Assembly: GCA_030740335.1 (NCBI GenBank)
Contig: JASLXL010000061.1
Span: 1-29,483 of the forward strand
Length of the DNA stretch: 29,483 bases
Reading direction: 5' to 3'
Source of the DNA: SAR202 cluster bacterium
Lineage (GTDB): Bacteria; Chloroflexota; Dehalococcoidia; SAR202; CAJWER01
Part shown: positions 8,821 through 17,466 of the stretch, in pieces
How the letters are laid out: every line of letters begins with the position of its first letter
Numbering within the stretch: position 1 is the stretch's first letter
Made by a program: the position numbers and the translations under genes
The notes under the pieces: model-generated
What the model saw: the letters and a program-made list of their open reading frames with translations, nothing else
What the model was told of the DNA's origin: nothing
Databases searched by the model: none

Positions 8821-8895
8821 GCAGAGGGGCAGCGCTCTATGCCGGGAGCCTGAGGATCTCCTTCAAATAATCTATACTGTTTTTTCTTATCCTCC
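8821..8895 (+). repeat. Dispersed ~75-bp intergenic repeat, copy 1
   Basis: It shares the order GCAGAGGGGCA, then CTCT, GCCGGGAGCCTGAGG, a hairpin, ATAATCT and a T/C-rich end with copies at 25660 and 29412. In this copy the hairpin is weaker (TGAGG with CTTCA, including a G-U pair). TATACT at 8873-8878 could be a -10 box for the oxidoreductase gene starting at 8942. Confidence 0.65.
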
Positions 8896-8941
8896 GGCAA
8901 CGCAAGACCCAAGACCTAATGCAACTAACCTAGGAGCACAC

Positions 8942-10006
8942 ATGCCAGCAAAAGTCCGAATCGGCTTCATAGGCGTGGGCGGGGTCGCCCAGAGCAGACA
9001 CCTACCAGCCCTCGCAAAGATACCCGAGGCGGAACTGGGACCAGTTTGGACCCGCTCCCTCGCCAAGGCCCAGGACGCGGTAAAGCAGTACGGCTTCTCC
9101 TCGTCCGCTGCAACCTGGCAAGAGGTTGCAGAGTCACCCGATGTGGACGCTGTGATCGTCGCCACGCCACCCGTGCTCCATCGCGATGCAACCGTTGCGG
9201 CCCTAACGGCCGGTAAACACGTACTTTGCCAGGCACGAATGGGCCTAAACTTGAGCCACGCGCAGGACATGCTCGCCGCTTCGCGGAAGCACGATCTGGT
9301 CACGGCCCTCTACCCTCCTCTCCCCGGCCTGAAGGGTGATCGAACGATGTTGCGGCTGCTCCACGAGGAGGGATTCGTGGGCGATATCCGGGAGGTCCAC
9401 GTTACCGGTATGATGTCGACCCCCGAGAGCGACGCGTATGCGTGGCAGACTGATCCCGCAGTGACAGGTGTCAACGCGATGACCCTCGGCATGTGGGTCG
9501 AGATCCTGAACAGATGGGTAGGCCCGGCCACGAGGCTTGCAGCCATAGGACGAACCCATCGCACCAAGCGCACCGATGTCGCAGGGGATCGCGTAGACAC
9601 CGAAGTGCCGGACTCCATAGCCATAGTGGCGGACCTGGAGTGCAATGCCACCGCCAGCTACCACTTCTCGTCTACCGCCAGTTCCGTACCTGCCCAGACC
9701 ATTTCGATCTACGGTTCCAATGGTGCTCTGGTTTACAACCTGTTCGGCGGAGAGATCGTGGGAGCCACAGACGGCGCGGCCAACCTGGGGCCCATCTTCA
9801 TCCCAGAGGCGGAGATCCGCACCCAGGACACCGACTCCCAGTGGATTCGCGCCATCCTCGAGGGCACGTCCGTGTCCCCCAACTTCGAGGAGGGCATGCG
9901 GTACATGGAGTTTTCCGAAGCGGTTGCCCTTTCCCTGAAGTCCGGCGACATGGTCTCCCTCCCACCTCCATCACGGATGGAAGCCTGGGGCAACTACCTG
10001 TCCTAA
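8942..10006 (+). CDS. Gfo/Idh/MocA family oxidoreductase lacking the EKP motif
   Basis: This is a 354-residue NAD(P)-dependent sugar or inositol dehydrogenase family protein. The Rossmann fold starts at once with IGFIGVGGVAQSRHLPAL (GxGGxA at residues 11-16). DAVIVATPPVLHRDATVAAL is the second hallmark. The family usually continues GKHVLCEKP, in which the Lys is catalytic; here it reads KHVLCQARM (residues 93-100), so the Glu-Lys-Pro is replaced by Gln-Ala-Arg. The C-terminal beta-sheet domain is complete. ATG 8942 follows AGGAG at 6 bases. It sits between two sugar-active-type genes, which suggests a role in the same pathway. Altered chemistry or a non-catalytic role is possible. Confidence 0.85.
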   Translation: MPAKVRIGFIGVGGVAQSRHLPALAKIPEAELGPVWTRSLAKAQDAVKQYGFSSSAATWQEVAESPDVDAVIVATPPVLHRDATVAALTAGKHVLCQARMGLNLSHAQDMLAASRKHDLVTALYPPLPGLKGDRTMLRLLHEEGFVGDIREVHVTGMMSTPESDAYAWQTDPAVTGVNAMTLGMWVEILNRWVGPATRLAAIGRTHRTKRTDVAGDRVDTEVPDSIAIVADLECNATASYHFSSTASSVPAQTISIYGSNGALVYNLFGGEIVGATDGAANLGPIFIPEAEIRTQDTDSQWIRAILEGTSVSPNFEEGMRYMEFSEAVALSLKSGDMVSLPPPSRMEAWGNYLS

Positions 10007-10159
10007 TGACGCTCACAGGGGGAATCCAGTAGGACGCCGCCTCCGCCCAACTAAGCACACGCAGCGCCCCAATTACGCGCCGCACCTTGACACCAAACGG
10101 CTACGAAATTTAGACTCTGGAATGCATGACTCCGTCATCCAGGGGGAGCCACGATTTCC

Positions 10160-12025
10160 ATGCGTCGCAGACCACCCAGACTCGGCCTTCTCCTACTAGC
10201 GCTCGTATTGCTGCTAGGCGTAGCCTGCACAGTGGAAAAAGAACCGATACCACCCCCAGCAACCGCCGTGCCAGCGGTCCCAGCACCAACGGCTAAAACT
10301 GCGCCTACGTCCGATCCGGAACCGCTGCCGACCCCAAGGCCCGCAGCGGACCCCGCACCTGCGGCCCCCGCAGTGCCGACCACCTCTGCCGCCACAGCGT
10401 TTATTGCAGCCGCACCTGCGGCAGCACTGAACGCCATTAAAGAAGGGCCTTCAGTGCTGCTTCCACAACGAAAGGCGCCGGCGATTGCTTCGGACATAAC
10501 ACTGGCACTCGATCAGGTGCTGCGCTTCCCGATCCAGAGCAAGCGATCCACGATCGCGCCGTGGCGCACTGGAAGCTACATCGAGTCCGCCTGGAACCAG
10601 GATGTCTTCATGCCCCTGTTCCGTTTCTCTCCCACGGGGGAGTTGCTCCAGGGCGTGGCAATCGGCTACGACGTCAACGTGGACTCTACGATGTTCACAA
10701 TACACATCGACCCAGATGCCATCTTCCACGACGGCTCCCCGGTCACTGCTGCGGACGTAAAGGCGGCGTGGGAGTTCGGCGGCCTCCCGGCAAATCAAGT
10801 GTCGTGGGGCGCATCTCTGCTAACACTGACCCAGGTTCAGGGTTTCGACGCAGTTTCGGACGGTGACGCTGAACAGGCATCAGGACTCAGGGCCATTGAC
10901 CAGCGCACCCTGGAGATCTCACTCAACGCCCCCGACCCTACCTGGCCCCTGAAGCTAGCCGTATGGATGCTGGGAATATTCAAAGCCGACCAGGCAGAGG
11001 CCGACCCGGCCTGGGAACACCACCCCATTGGTGTTGGTCCGTTCAGGGCCACCTTCGACCCCGAATCCAGTGACATAGATCTGACCCCGGCGGCAAACTG
11101 GTGGCGAGACCGACCCACTCTGGAGAAGGTCGAGCTTCGCTTCGTCGGCAACCTCTCGACCCAACTCACCATGTACGAGAGAGGCGAGGCAGACCTCATA
11201 TTCTCCGATGTCGCACGGCAGCCCTCTGTGCACGATCGCAGATACATCTTCAATAACGACCTGGTCCCAATCCCAGATCTGTCTACCTGGTATTTCGCAT
11301 TCAAGACCGATTCACCTCCCTTCGATGACCCCAAGGTACGGGCAGCCCTCGCTCACGCCATCGATATGCCCGCCGCGGTAATGGAGGGTTTCGGCCCCAC
11401 AACGCCACGAGCAACCGGCATGATAAACACCCTGCTGCCCTGCACGGATGGATCGTATGTTGGTTATGACTACAACCCCGAAAAAGCCCGGCAGCTACTG
11501 GCCGAGTCGAGCTACGCCGACACGAGCTTGCTGGCAATTCTAGAAGAGCTAGGCAACCCTCAGTTCATGAGTGTCGCTGAGATCATTCAGGATAATTGGC
11601 GTGATATACTCGGAATCCAAGTCACGATCATCCCAGTCGAGAGTGGCCAGCAGCGCTCCGACGATGCGAACCTGTTCAGACGGAGCGTGGGCTCTCAGAT
11701 ACCCGATCCTGGGCAACTCATCTACATGCTGGGGCACTCCGCATCGAAAGAGGTCCAGGGCACCACAGGTCACTCCAACCCTGACTTGGATGCCGCTATC
11801 GAAGAGGGCAATGCGCTGCCGCTGGACGCACCCAACCGTTGTTCGCTCTACCAGAACGCCCAACAACAGATCATCGACGGCTACTACTATTTGCCAGTGA
11901 TCTTCGAGGGCGGACGTGCATACCTGGTCCAGCCATGGGTCCTCGGTATGCAGACGGCAATCAACGACGCCTGGCAGTCGCTGCCCTACATCAAAATAGC
12001 CCAACGGCGGCTCGGCCGCCCTTAG
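10160..12025 (+). CDS. ABC transporter solute-binding lipoprotein, family 5
   Basis: This is a 621-residue extracellular binding protein of the peptide/opine/nickel family (SBP_bac_5). A signal sequence MRRRPPRLGLLLLALVLLLGV is followed by a lipoprotein Cys at residue 23 (GVAC), so it is lipid-anchored outside the membrane. Residues ~25-95 are a low-complexity Pro/Ala/Thr linker. The binding domain then shows typical features: FRFSPTGELLQGVA, FTIHIDPDAIFHDGSPVTAADVKAAWEF, and DDPKVRAALAHAIDMP. The ligand is unknown; members bind peptides, oligosaccharides or opines. No permease or ATPase gene lies in the window, so partners must be elsewhere. ATG 10160 has GGGGGAG 11 bases upstream. Confidence 0.85.
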   Translation: MRRRPPRLGLLLLALVLLLGVACTVEKEPIPPPATAVPAVPAPTAKTAPTSDPEPLPTPRPAADPAPAAPAVPTTSAATAFIAAAPAAALNAIKEGPSVLLPQRKAPAIASDITLALDQVLRFPIQSKRSTIAPWRTGSYIESAWNQDVFMPLFRFSPTGELLQGVAIGYDVNVDSTMFTIHIDPDAIFHDGSPVTAADVKAAWEFGGLPANQVSWGASLLTLTQVQGFDAVSDGDAEQASGLRAIDQRTLEISLNAPDPTWPLKLAVWMLGIFKADQAEADPAWEHHPIGVGPFRATFDPESSDIDLTPAANWWRDRPTLEKVELRFVGNLSTQLTMYERGEADLIFSDVARQPSVHDRRYIFNNDLVPIPDLSTWYFAFKTDSPPFDDPKVRAALAHAIDMPAAVMEGFGPTTPRATGMINTLLPCTDGSYVGYDYNPEKARQLLAESSYADTSLLAILEELGNPQFMSVAEIIQDNWRDILGIQVTIIPVESGQQRSDDANLFRRSVGSQIPDPGQLIYMLGHSASKEVQGTTGHSNPDLDAAIEEGNALPLDAPNRCSLYQNAQQQIIDGYYYLPVIFEGGRAYLVQPWVLGMQTAINDAWQSLPYIKIAQRRLGRP

Positions 12026-12032
12026 GGGGCGG
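12016..12032 (+). terminator. Hairpin at the end of the solute-binding protein gene
   Basis: CCGCCC at 12016-12021 pairs with GGGCGG at 12027-12032 around a 5-base loop that includes the stop codon. No T-tract follows. The next 230 bases to 12262 hold no gene that I can see. Confidence 0.35.
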
Positions 12033-12262
12033 GGCTAGGCTTGCACGGAGGTGTTCGACTGTGCTCACACGGACTGATGCGTCTGATGCCTCAAAAAGAA
12101 CTGATCGACTTCTGTATCGTCGGGCTGAGGCAGCATCGCGGAGCAGCAGGACACCCATCGGGCCAATGAATCTGGCACAATGCCACACTCGTTAGTCCCA
12201 TGAGCCGACCAACGACGGCCTGTGACGTGAGATAATAGCGCCATATCAATGAGAAGGAACCC

Positions 12263-13627
12263 ATGACAAAACGCGCACCTGAGGACATCGGCTCCGGACG
12301 CCAGCTATTCATCGACGACCACTGGATAGCGAGGATTGACGGCGCAACCCGTAGACTGCAGTCCCCGATACCTAGGGAGTCCGTGCTGCAAGGGGACCGC
12401 CCCTGGGACCACGACAGCGTGGCATTCATGCGGACCTTTCAGGACGGCGACCGATACCGCGCCTGGTACCGTTGCGACGCAGTGAGCGCGCCGGAAGTAA
12501 TGAACCCGCGCTGGTCGGCGTACACGGAGAGCCAGGATGGCATCCACTGGGAGAAGCCGGACCTCGGAATCATTGAGTTCGAGGGCTCGCGCGATAACAA
12601 CCTGGTCTGGATGGGACCCGGCGCTAACATGGCGCCCTTCCGCGATGACAACCCAGACGCCCCTGACGAACAGCGCTACAAGGCCGTCGTACGTGATAAG
12701 GACGTATTCGCGATGGCCTCTCCCGACGGCGTCAATTGGAAGCTGATGCAGGAGGAGCCTGTCCTCACCGACCGCCCCTTCGATTCCTATAACGTGCCCT
12801 TCTGGGATGCCCAGACCGGCAGGTACGTCATCTACACCAGGGGTGTGGACGGCACAGGGATATTCAAAGGTGGAGTGCGCTGGATACGGCGAGCAACATC
12901 TCCAGACTTCATCCACTGGAGCGAGCTTGAGTCGATCGAGACAGGCGAGGTCCCCGACGAGCACCTGTATACCAACTCCTGTGTGGCGTACGAACGTGCG
13001 CCGAATACCTATTTAATGTTCCCATCCAGATATGTAATCGAGCACACGCCGGACCCAACGTGGCCTCACGGCAAAGGCGTTAATGACATCGTATTCATGT
13101 CCTCGCGCGACGGACTCCACTTCGACCGAAGTTTTAAGGAGGCGATCCTTCGTCCCGGACTTGACCGGGAGAACTGGCATGAGCGTGGCGTGTATATGGA
13201 AACCGGTATCCTGCACACATCTCCCCAAGAGATGAGTATGTACGCCAGCGACCACTGGAGGTACCCGACCACCCGCATCCGCCGGTACACCTTCCGTACC
13301 GACGGCTTTGTCGCGGCCAACGCCGGATTTGGGGGCGGTGAACTCGTAACGCACCCGCTGGTCTTTGAGGGCGGTGAACTTGAGGTCAACTATTCCACAT
13401 CGGCCGCCGGGTCGCTCCGTATCGAGGTTCAGGACACAGATGGACGCCCGATACCAGGCCTGGCCATGGACGACTGTCCAGAGATGTTCGGCGACGAGAT
13501 CGAGGGAGCCATCGCGTGGCACTCTGGCACTACCTTGATCGACCTGGTGGGAAAGCCGGTACGGCTGCGATTCGCACTAAAGGACGCGGACCTGTTCGCG
13601 TTCCGATTCCGGCCGATCGGCTCTTGA
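12263..13627 (+). CDS. Glycosidase-like beta-propeller protein, paralog 3
   Basis: This 454-residue member of the same family as 4023 and 5664 is clearly more diverged. Conserved blocks are RQLFIDDHW at residues 13-21, GDRPWDHDS, YRAWYRCD, SQDGIHWEKPDLGIIEFEGS, FDSYNVPFWD, LYTNSCVAYERAPNTYLMFPS and SRDGLHFDRSF. The C-terminal sandwich runs from about residue 373 (LEVNYSTSAAGS to LRFALKDADLFAFRF). The ESDDDDPPGLHF loop of paralogs 1 and 2 is shortened to ETGEVPDEHL. ATG 12263 follows GAAGGA at 5 bases. No signal peptide is visible. It is 22 bases upstream of paralog 4, so the two form an operon. A glycan-directed role is inferred from architecture only. Confidence 0.75.
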   Translation: MTKRAPEDIGSGRQLFIDDHWIARIDGATRRLQSPIPRESVLQGDRPWDHDSVAFMRTFQDGDRYRAWYRCDAVSAPEVMNPRWSAYTESQDGIHWEKPDLGIIEFEGSRDNNLVWMGPGANMAPFRDDNPDAPDEQRYKAVVRDKDVFAMASPDGVNWKLMQEEPVLTDRPFDSYNVPFWDAQTGRYVIYTRGVDGTGIFKGGVRWIRRATSPDFIHWSELESIETGEVPDEHLYTNSCVAYERAPNTYLMFPSRYVIEHTPDPTWPHGKGVNDIVFMSSRDGLHFDRSFKEAILRPGLDRENWHERGVYMETGILHTSPQEMSMYASDHWRYPTTRIRRYTFRTDGFVAANAGFGGGELVTHPLVFEGGELEVNYSTSAAGSLRIEVQDTDGRPIPGLAMDDCPEMFGDEIEGAIAWHSGTTLIDLVGKPVRLRFALKDADLFAFRFRPIGS

Positions 13628-13649
13628 CCTTTACCTCTAGGAATCGATA

Positions 13650-15230
13650 GTGATACGGAATTCGATCGACCTCGTAAAACGGTTCGTACCCATAGTTGTG
13701 ATCGGCGCCATTGCGATCGCAGGCTTGCTGGCCATCGGCCTCGGCGTCGCGGATAGCGTCAGAGGGCCAGCCGCACCGGCGCCGACCTCCACGCCGAGGC
13801 CAACCGCCACACCTTTCGCCAGGCCGACCCGCACACCACCCTACGTCGCACCGACTCCGACCCCGCAGCCCAGCAACATCCGAGAGGTCGGCAGCAGGCT
13901 CGAGCCCATGGTAGACAACTGGCTCATGGAACAGTTGCAAAGGACGAGCTTCAAGCTGCACAGCCCCACGGCTCGCGAGATCGTACTGGAGTTCGATCAG
14001 CCGTGGGAGGGCTCGGTCAGTAACTATGCTGGGGTCATGAAGGATGGCGATCTCTACCGTATGTGGTACCGCGCGCTGAACGAGGAAGAGGATGGACGCT
14101 ACACCGCCTACGCCGAGAGCGACGACGGGATAGTGTGGACACGGCCGGTCCTAGGCCTGGTCGAAGCAAAGGGTTCCACTGAGAACAATATCGTGCTTGA
14201 CGGGACCGATGCATGGAACCTGAGCGTGTTCAAAGACACCAATCCTGCCGCAAATGACAACGAGCGTTATAAGGCCATCGCCAGAGGTCCCTCCGTTGAT
14301 GGCCGCGATACGATACGGGCATTGGTTTCACCGGATGGACTCCAGTGGCAACCCGCCGAACAGGACACGATCCTGGTTGCACCGGAAGACGGCTGGCCCA
14401 ACTTCGACTCCCACAACATCGCCTTCTGGGACATAGAACAGGAACAGTACGTCGCCTATATGCGAGGGTGGATCAATCCGGGGTTTCGTAGTATCCGCCG
14501 CAGCGTCTCGGATGACTTCATTTCATGGTCAGAGCCTACGTTCATAAATCTCGGATCAACCAAGCTCGAGCACCTGTACACCAATGCCGCAACTCAATAC
14601 TACCGCGCGCCCCACATCTACATGATGTTTCCGATGCGCTTTACGCCGGACCGACAGTTCCACGCAGACTGGCTCCACGACGGCCTCTCGGAGGCTGTGT
14701 TCATGACCAGCCGCGACGGACAGCTATGGAGCCGACGTTTCATGGAGGCATACATTCCCCCCGGCCCAGATCAAGAAAACTGGAACGAGCGCAATATGAT
14801 CGTCGCCTCCGGCCTCGTGCCAACAAGGCCCGGCGAGATGTCCATCTACTATGTGGAGCACTACAGGCGACCCACCGTGCGGCTCCGGAGAGCATCCATG
14901 CGCGTCGACGGCCTAGTCTCCGTACACGCCAACTTCACTGGAGGCTTTGCGCTAACCAGACCTTTCACATTCGACGGCAACGAGCTCGTGATCAACTACT
15001 CGACAGCGGCCTCCGGGATAATCAATGTCGAAATCCAGGACGAAAATCGACTGATCATTTCCGGCTACTCCATGAGCAGTTCCGACGATATTTTCGGCGA
15101 TGAAATCGAGCGAGTGGTGACGTGGAACGGCAGCGGTGACCTTAGCGAACTGAGGGGCCAGACCATCCGGCTCAAGTTCGACATGAAACAGGCCGACCTA
15201 TACTCACTCCAGTTCCGTAATTCACGTTAG
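13650..15230 (+). CDS. Membrane-anchored glycosidase-like beta-propeller protein, paralog 4
   Basis: This 526-residue paralog has an added N-terminus: a basic start, one hydrophobic segment (residues ~11-34, FVPIVVIGAIAIAGLLAIGL) and a Pro/Thr-rich linker (~38-77). The propeller domain is therefore predicted to sit outside the cell on a tether. The first blade reads MVDNWL at 87-92 where the others have FLDD-x-W, so the first Asp is lost and the second (Asp89) is kept. Other blocks are intact: YRMWYRA, ESDDGIVWTRPVLG, FDSHNIAFWD, LYTNAATQYYRAPHIYMMFPM, ENWNERNMIVASG, and the sandwich from about 446. GTG 13650 is preceded by AGGA at about 8 bases. It is likely co-transcribed with paralog 3. 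Confidence 0.75.
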   Translation: MIRNSIDLVKRFVPIVVIGAIAIAGLLAIGLGVADSVRGPAAPAPTSTPRPTATPFARPTRTPPYVAPTPTPQPSNIREVGSRLEPMVDNWLMEQLQRTSFKLHSPTAREIVLEFDQPWEGSVSNYAGVMKDGDLYRMWYRALNEEEDGRYTAYAESDDGIVWTRPVLGLVEAKGSTENNIVLDGTDAWNLSVFKDTNPAANDNERYKAIARGPSVDGRDTIRALVSPDGLQWQPAEQDTILVAPEDGWPNFDSHNIAFWDIEQEQYVAYMRGWINPGFRSIRRSVSDDFISWSEPTFINLGSTKLEHLYTNAATQYYRAPHIYMMFPMRFTPDRQFHADWLHDGLSEAVFMTSRDGQLWSRRFMEAYIPPGPDQENWNERNMIVASGLVPTRPGEMSIYYVEHYRRPTVRLRRASMRVDGLVSVHANFTGGFALTRPFTFDGNELVINYSTAASGIINVEIQDENRLIISGYSMSSSDDIFGDEIERVVTWNGSGDLSELRGQTIRLKFDMKQADLYSLQFRNSR

Positions 15231-15286
15231 CCAGCGGCCATCCCCTCATCCCAGACTTCTCCCCTTAGGTAGAAGGGATCGGACCT

Positions 15287-15309
15287 CCTCTCCCTGTCGT
15301 AGGGAGAGG
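15287..15309. repeat. Palindromic element, copy A
   Basis: CCTCTCCCT and AGGGAGAGG form a perfect 9-bp stem around GTCGT. The flanks are GGACCT on the left and ACTGAAGTGAAGGT on the right. These match, in reverse complement, the flanks of the stem at 22795-22815. It lies between the convergent paralog 4 and ACR3 genes, where it could act as a terminator in both directions. Confidence 0.6.
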
Positions 15310-15332
15310 ACTGAAGTGAAGGTTTCGTGCCA

Positions 15333-16487
15333 TCATCCCTCCAGCAACGCGGACCCGGAACTTGGCGTGAAAAACCTGCGCCTCAGCCACAGAGACACGT
15401 TCACCAGCCCTATCAGCACTGGAACCTCCACCAGCGGTCCGACGACCGCTGCCAGCACCTGTCCCGAACCGATTCCGAACACCGCCACGGCAACCGCAAT
15501 CGCAAGTTCGAAGTTGTTGCTCGCGGCTGTAAATGCGACTGTGGCTGTCTTCGAGTAGCCGGCCCCCACACGCCTGCCCATCTCGAACGACACTAGGAAC
15601 ATGACACCGAAGTAGATCGCCAGCGGCAGAGCTATTCGCAACACGTCCAGCGGAAGCTCGACAATTACCGACCCCTTGAGCGAGAACATCACCACTATCG
15701 TGAACAGCAGGGCGATCAGAGTGATCGGGCTTATTCGAGGTATGAAGATATGCTGGTACCATATGTGGCCCCTAGTTTTGACAAGCACCAGGCGCGTTAT
15801 CATGCCACCGAAGAATGGGATGCCCAGGTAGACCGCAACGCTCTGGGCGATCTGGCGCATTGTGACGTCTACGATCGCGCTCTCGAGGCCGAGCCAGTCG
15901 GGCAGCACCGTGATGAATACGTACGCGTAGACCGAAAAGAACAACACCTGGAACACGGAGTTTAGGGCCACTAGCCCCGCCGCGTACTCGGAGTCACCCT
16001 CCGCCAGCTCGTTCCACACGAGAACCATCGCGATGCACCGTGCGAGGCCGATCAGTATCAGGCCCGCCATGTACTCAGGGTACGCCCGGAGGAACACTAC
16101 GGCCAGGACAAACATCAGCAGCGGGCCGATGACCCAGTTCTGGAGCATCGACAGACCTAGGATGCGCCAATCTCGGAACACCCGGTCCATCTCCTCGTAC
16201 CTGACCCTTGCCAGCGGCGGGTACATCATGAGTATCAGACCGATGGCGATGGGAATCGACGTTGTGCCGATGCGTAGGGAGTGCGCCAGCTCCGATGCCC
16301 CGGACCACACATAGCCCATGCCGACGCCGACGGCCATCGCCGCAAATATCCAGAGGGTGAGGTAGCGGTCTAGGAGGGAGAGGCCAGGCTCTGCGCCTCT
16401 GCACGCCGCCGTACAAATATGAGTGCTCACAGCAGAAATGATAACGGAAGATGGGGGCTTGGGGCTAGGGATGGGGTATAGAAACAT
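15333..16487 (-). CDS. acr3: ACR3-family arsenite efflux permease
   Basis: This is a 384-residue polytopic membrane protein of the ACR3 arsenite exporter family (bile acid/Na+ symporter fold, about 10 membrane segments). Family hallmarks are [24 protein letters not shown] near the start, [19 protein letters not shown] with the conserved Cys of the permeation pathway, [17 protein letters not shown], and [20 protein letters not shown]. It extrudes As(III), which the upstream arsC product can supply. The first ~36 residues are not family-like and no SD precedes ATG 16485-16487, so the true start may lie further in, for example GTG 16428-16430. It is the last gene of the minus-strand arsenic set. 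Confidence 0.88.
   Translation of the reverse strand: MFLYPIPSPKPPSSVIISAVSTHICTAACRGAEPGLSLLDRYLTLWIFAAMAVGVGMGYVWSGASELAHSLRIGTTSIPIAIGLILMMYPPLARVRYEEMDRVFRDWRILGLSMLQNWVIGPLLMFVLAVVFLRAYPEYMAGLILIGLARCIAMVLVWNELAEGDSEYAAGLVALNSVFQVLFFSVYAYVFITVLPDWLGLESAIVDVTMRQIAQSVAVYLGIPFFGGMITRLVLVKTRGHIWYQHIFIPRISPITLIALLFTIVVMFSLKGSVIVELPLDVLRIALPLAIYFGVMFLVSFEMGRRVGAGYSKTATVAFTAASNNFELAIAVAVAVFGIGSGQVLAAVVGPLVEVPVLIGLVNVSLWLRRRFFTPSSGSALLEG
16453..16476 (+). other. G-quadruplex-type G-tract array
   Basis: Four runs of G (5, 4, 3 and 4 long) are separated by CTT, CTA and AT, fitting the canonical G3+N1-7 pattern. More G runs follow at 16488 and 16494. It lies over the first codons or leader of the ACR3 gene, on that gene's template strand. 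Confidence 0.5.
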
Positions 16488-16583
16488 GGGTTTGGGGTCC
16501 GGAGCTTGGAGTGTTGCAAGTCATAACATCACCAAGACATGTGCCCAATCAACGTGCAGACGGGGAAGGCCTCAAGGGACGCT

Positions 16584-16608
16584 GGTTCGACAGATTCACC
16601 ATGAGCGG
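16584..16608. repeat. Short sequence resembling a widespread TTCGACA...GAGCGG repeat
   Basis: GGTTCGACAGATTCACC followed by ATGAGCGG resembles the small TTCGACARGCTCA-type repeats scattered in many bacterial genomes. Only one copy is in this window, so this rests on general knowledge and is weak. It sits between arsC and ACR3. Confidence 0.3.
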
Positions 16609-16616
16609 ACCAGGTC

Positions 16617-17024
16617 CTAGTCCCACTCTTCCAACAACTGGCTGACGCGCTCGGCGATGGCGTCTCTTATTGCTCGAACCGTCTTGGGAAGCGCACCCTT
16701 CGGGTCGGGCATCCCCCAGTCCTCGACATCCTTGAGCAGTATGGCCGGACATGCGTCTCCGTCGACGGCACACCCCATCGTCACTACCCTCTCGGACGAT
16801 TCGATCATCTCGTCCGTGAGCAGCGCGGGACGTACGTCCGAGATGTCGAGGGATAGCTCGCGCATGGAGTCGACAACGTTGGGGTGCACTCCGGCGGCCG
16901 GCATCGTTCCAGCCGACTCGGCCCGCATCGCCAGACTTCGCTCGGCAGCGGCACGGTTGAACAGGGCTGCCGCCATCTGGCTGCGACCTGCATTGTGCAC
17001 GCAGACGAACAGAACCTCGCTCAC
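16617..17024 (-). CDS. arsC: Arsenate reductase, thioredoxin-coupled, LMW-PTPase type
   Basis: This is a 135-residue protein with a low-molecular-weight phosphatase fold. The P-loop C-x5-R is at residues 8-14 (CVHNAGRS). The redox pair Cys85 and Cys92 (TMGCAVDGDACP) matches the Cys82/Cys89 spacing of the staphylococcal pI258 ArsC. Arsenate is reduced to arsenite with electrons from thioredoxin, and the downstream ACR3 permease can then export it. The GTG start at 17022-17024 overlaps the stop of the cupin gene (GTGA), a sign of translational coupling. There is no arsR-type repressor in the window. Confidence 0.9.
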   Translation of the reverse strand: MSEVLFVCVHNAGRSQMAAALFNRAAAERSLAMRAESAGTMPAAGVHPNVVDSMRELSLDISDVRPALLTDEMIESSERVVTMGCAVDGDACPAILLKDVEDWGMPDPKGALPKTVRAIRDAIAERVSQLLEEWD

Positions 17025-17386
17025 CTCACCCAGGCCGTGATGATCAGATGGGCTACCCAGTCGTCGCTATCGTTGATTATTTGGTGCTTGGTCTTCGGGG
17101 GAACGCAGACTGCGTCCCCTTCTTTGAGCTCATAGATATCGCCGTCGATCTTCATCTTCGCGCGGCCCTCGGTGAAGTAGTACACCTGCTCCCGATCCTC
17201 GTGCTCGTGGTAGTCGCCGCTCTTGCCCGCCTGCATGCGGTGAATGGTCAGGGACTGAATACCTTGGAGCGGCGCTTCCTCATCGCCCAGGCCCTCGGTG
17301 CCCACCTCGTCGAGAATCCGCCAGATGATGGCACTCTCGTGAGAGACGACGGGGGTGGCGTCCCGCCAATTACGTACTGCGATCAT
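17021..17386 (-). CDS. Small cupin-domain protein
   Basis: This is a 121-residue single-domain cupin. Motif 1 reads YHEHEDREQVYYFTEG (HxH, then Glu, then Gly) and motif 2 reads PPKTKHQIIN with a conserved His, so a metal site with three His and one Glu is likely. I chose ATG 17384-17386 because GAGGAG lies 8 bases upstream on the minus strand; the open frame runs 12 codons further. Its stop overlaps the arsC start. Location in the arsenic set suggests a link to metal or oxyanion stress, but single cupins are functionally diverse and no substrate can be assigned. Confidence 0.8.
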   Translation of the reverse strand: MIAVRNWRDATPVVSHESAIIWRILDEVGTEGLGDEEAPLQGIQSLTIHRMQAGKSGDYHEHEDREQVYYFTEGRAKMKIDGDIYELKEGDAVCVPPKTKHQIINDSDDWVAHLIITAWVR

Positions 17387-17466
17387 GCTTTCTTCTCCTC
17401 GGTAAATGGTATGTAGAACCATGATCCCCTGAGCACCGCCCCCGCCAAACTTAGCGTGCGCAGCAA

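Noticed and set aside
10837..11334. 165-codon minus-strand open frame
   Set aside because: It is antisense to the well-supported solute-binding protein gene.
13013..13522. 169-codon minus-strand open frame
   Set aside because: It is antisense to paralog 3 and resembles nothing known.
15333..16487. CRISPR-like reading of the G-rich repeats near the ACR3 start
   Set aside because: The G runs are too short and irregular for repeats and spacers; a G-quadruplex explains them better.
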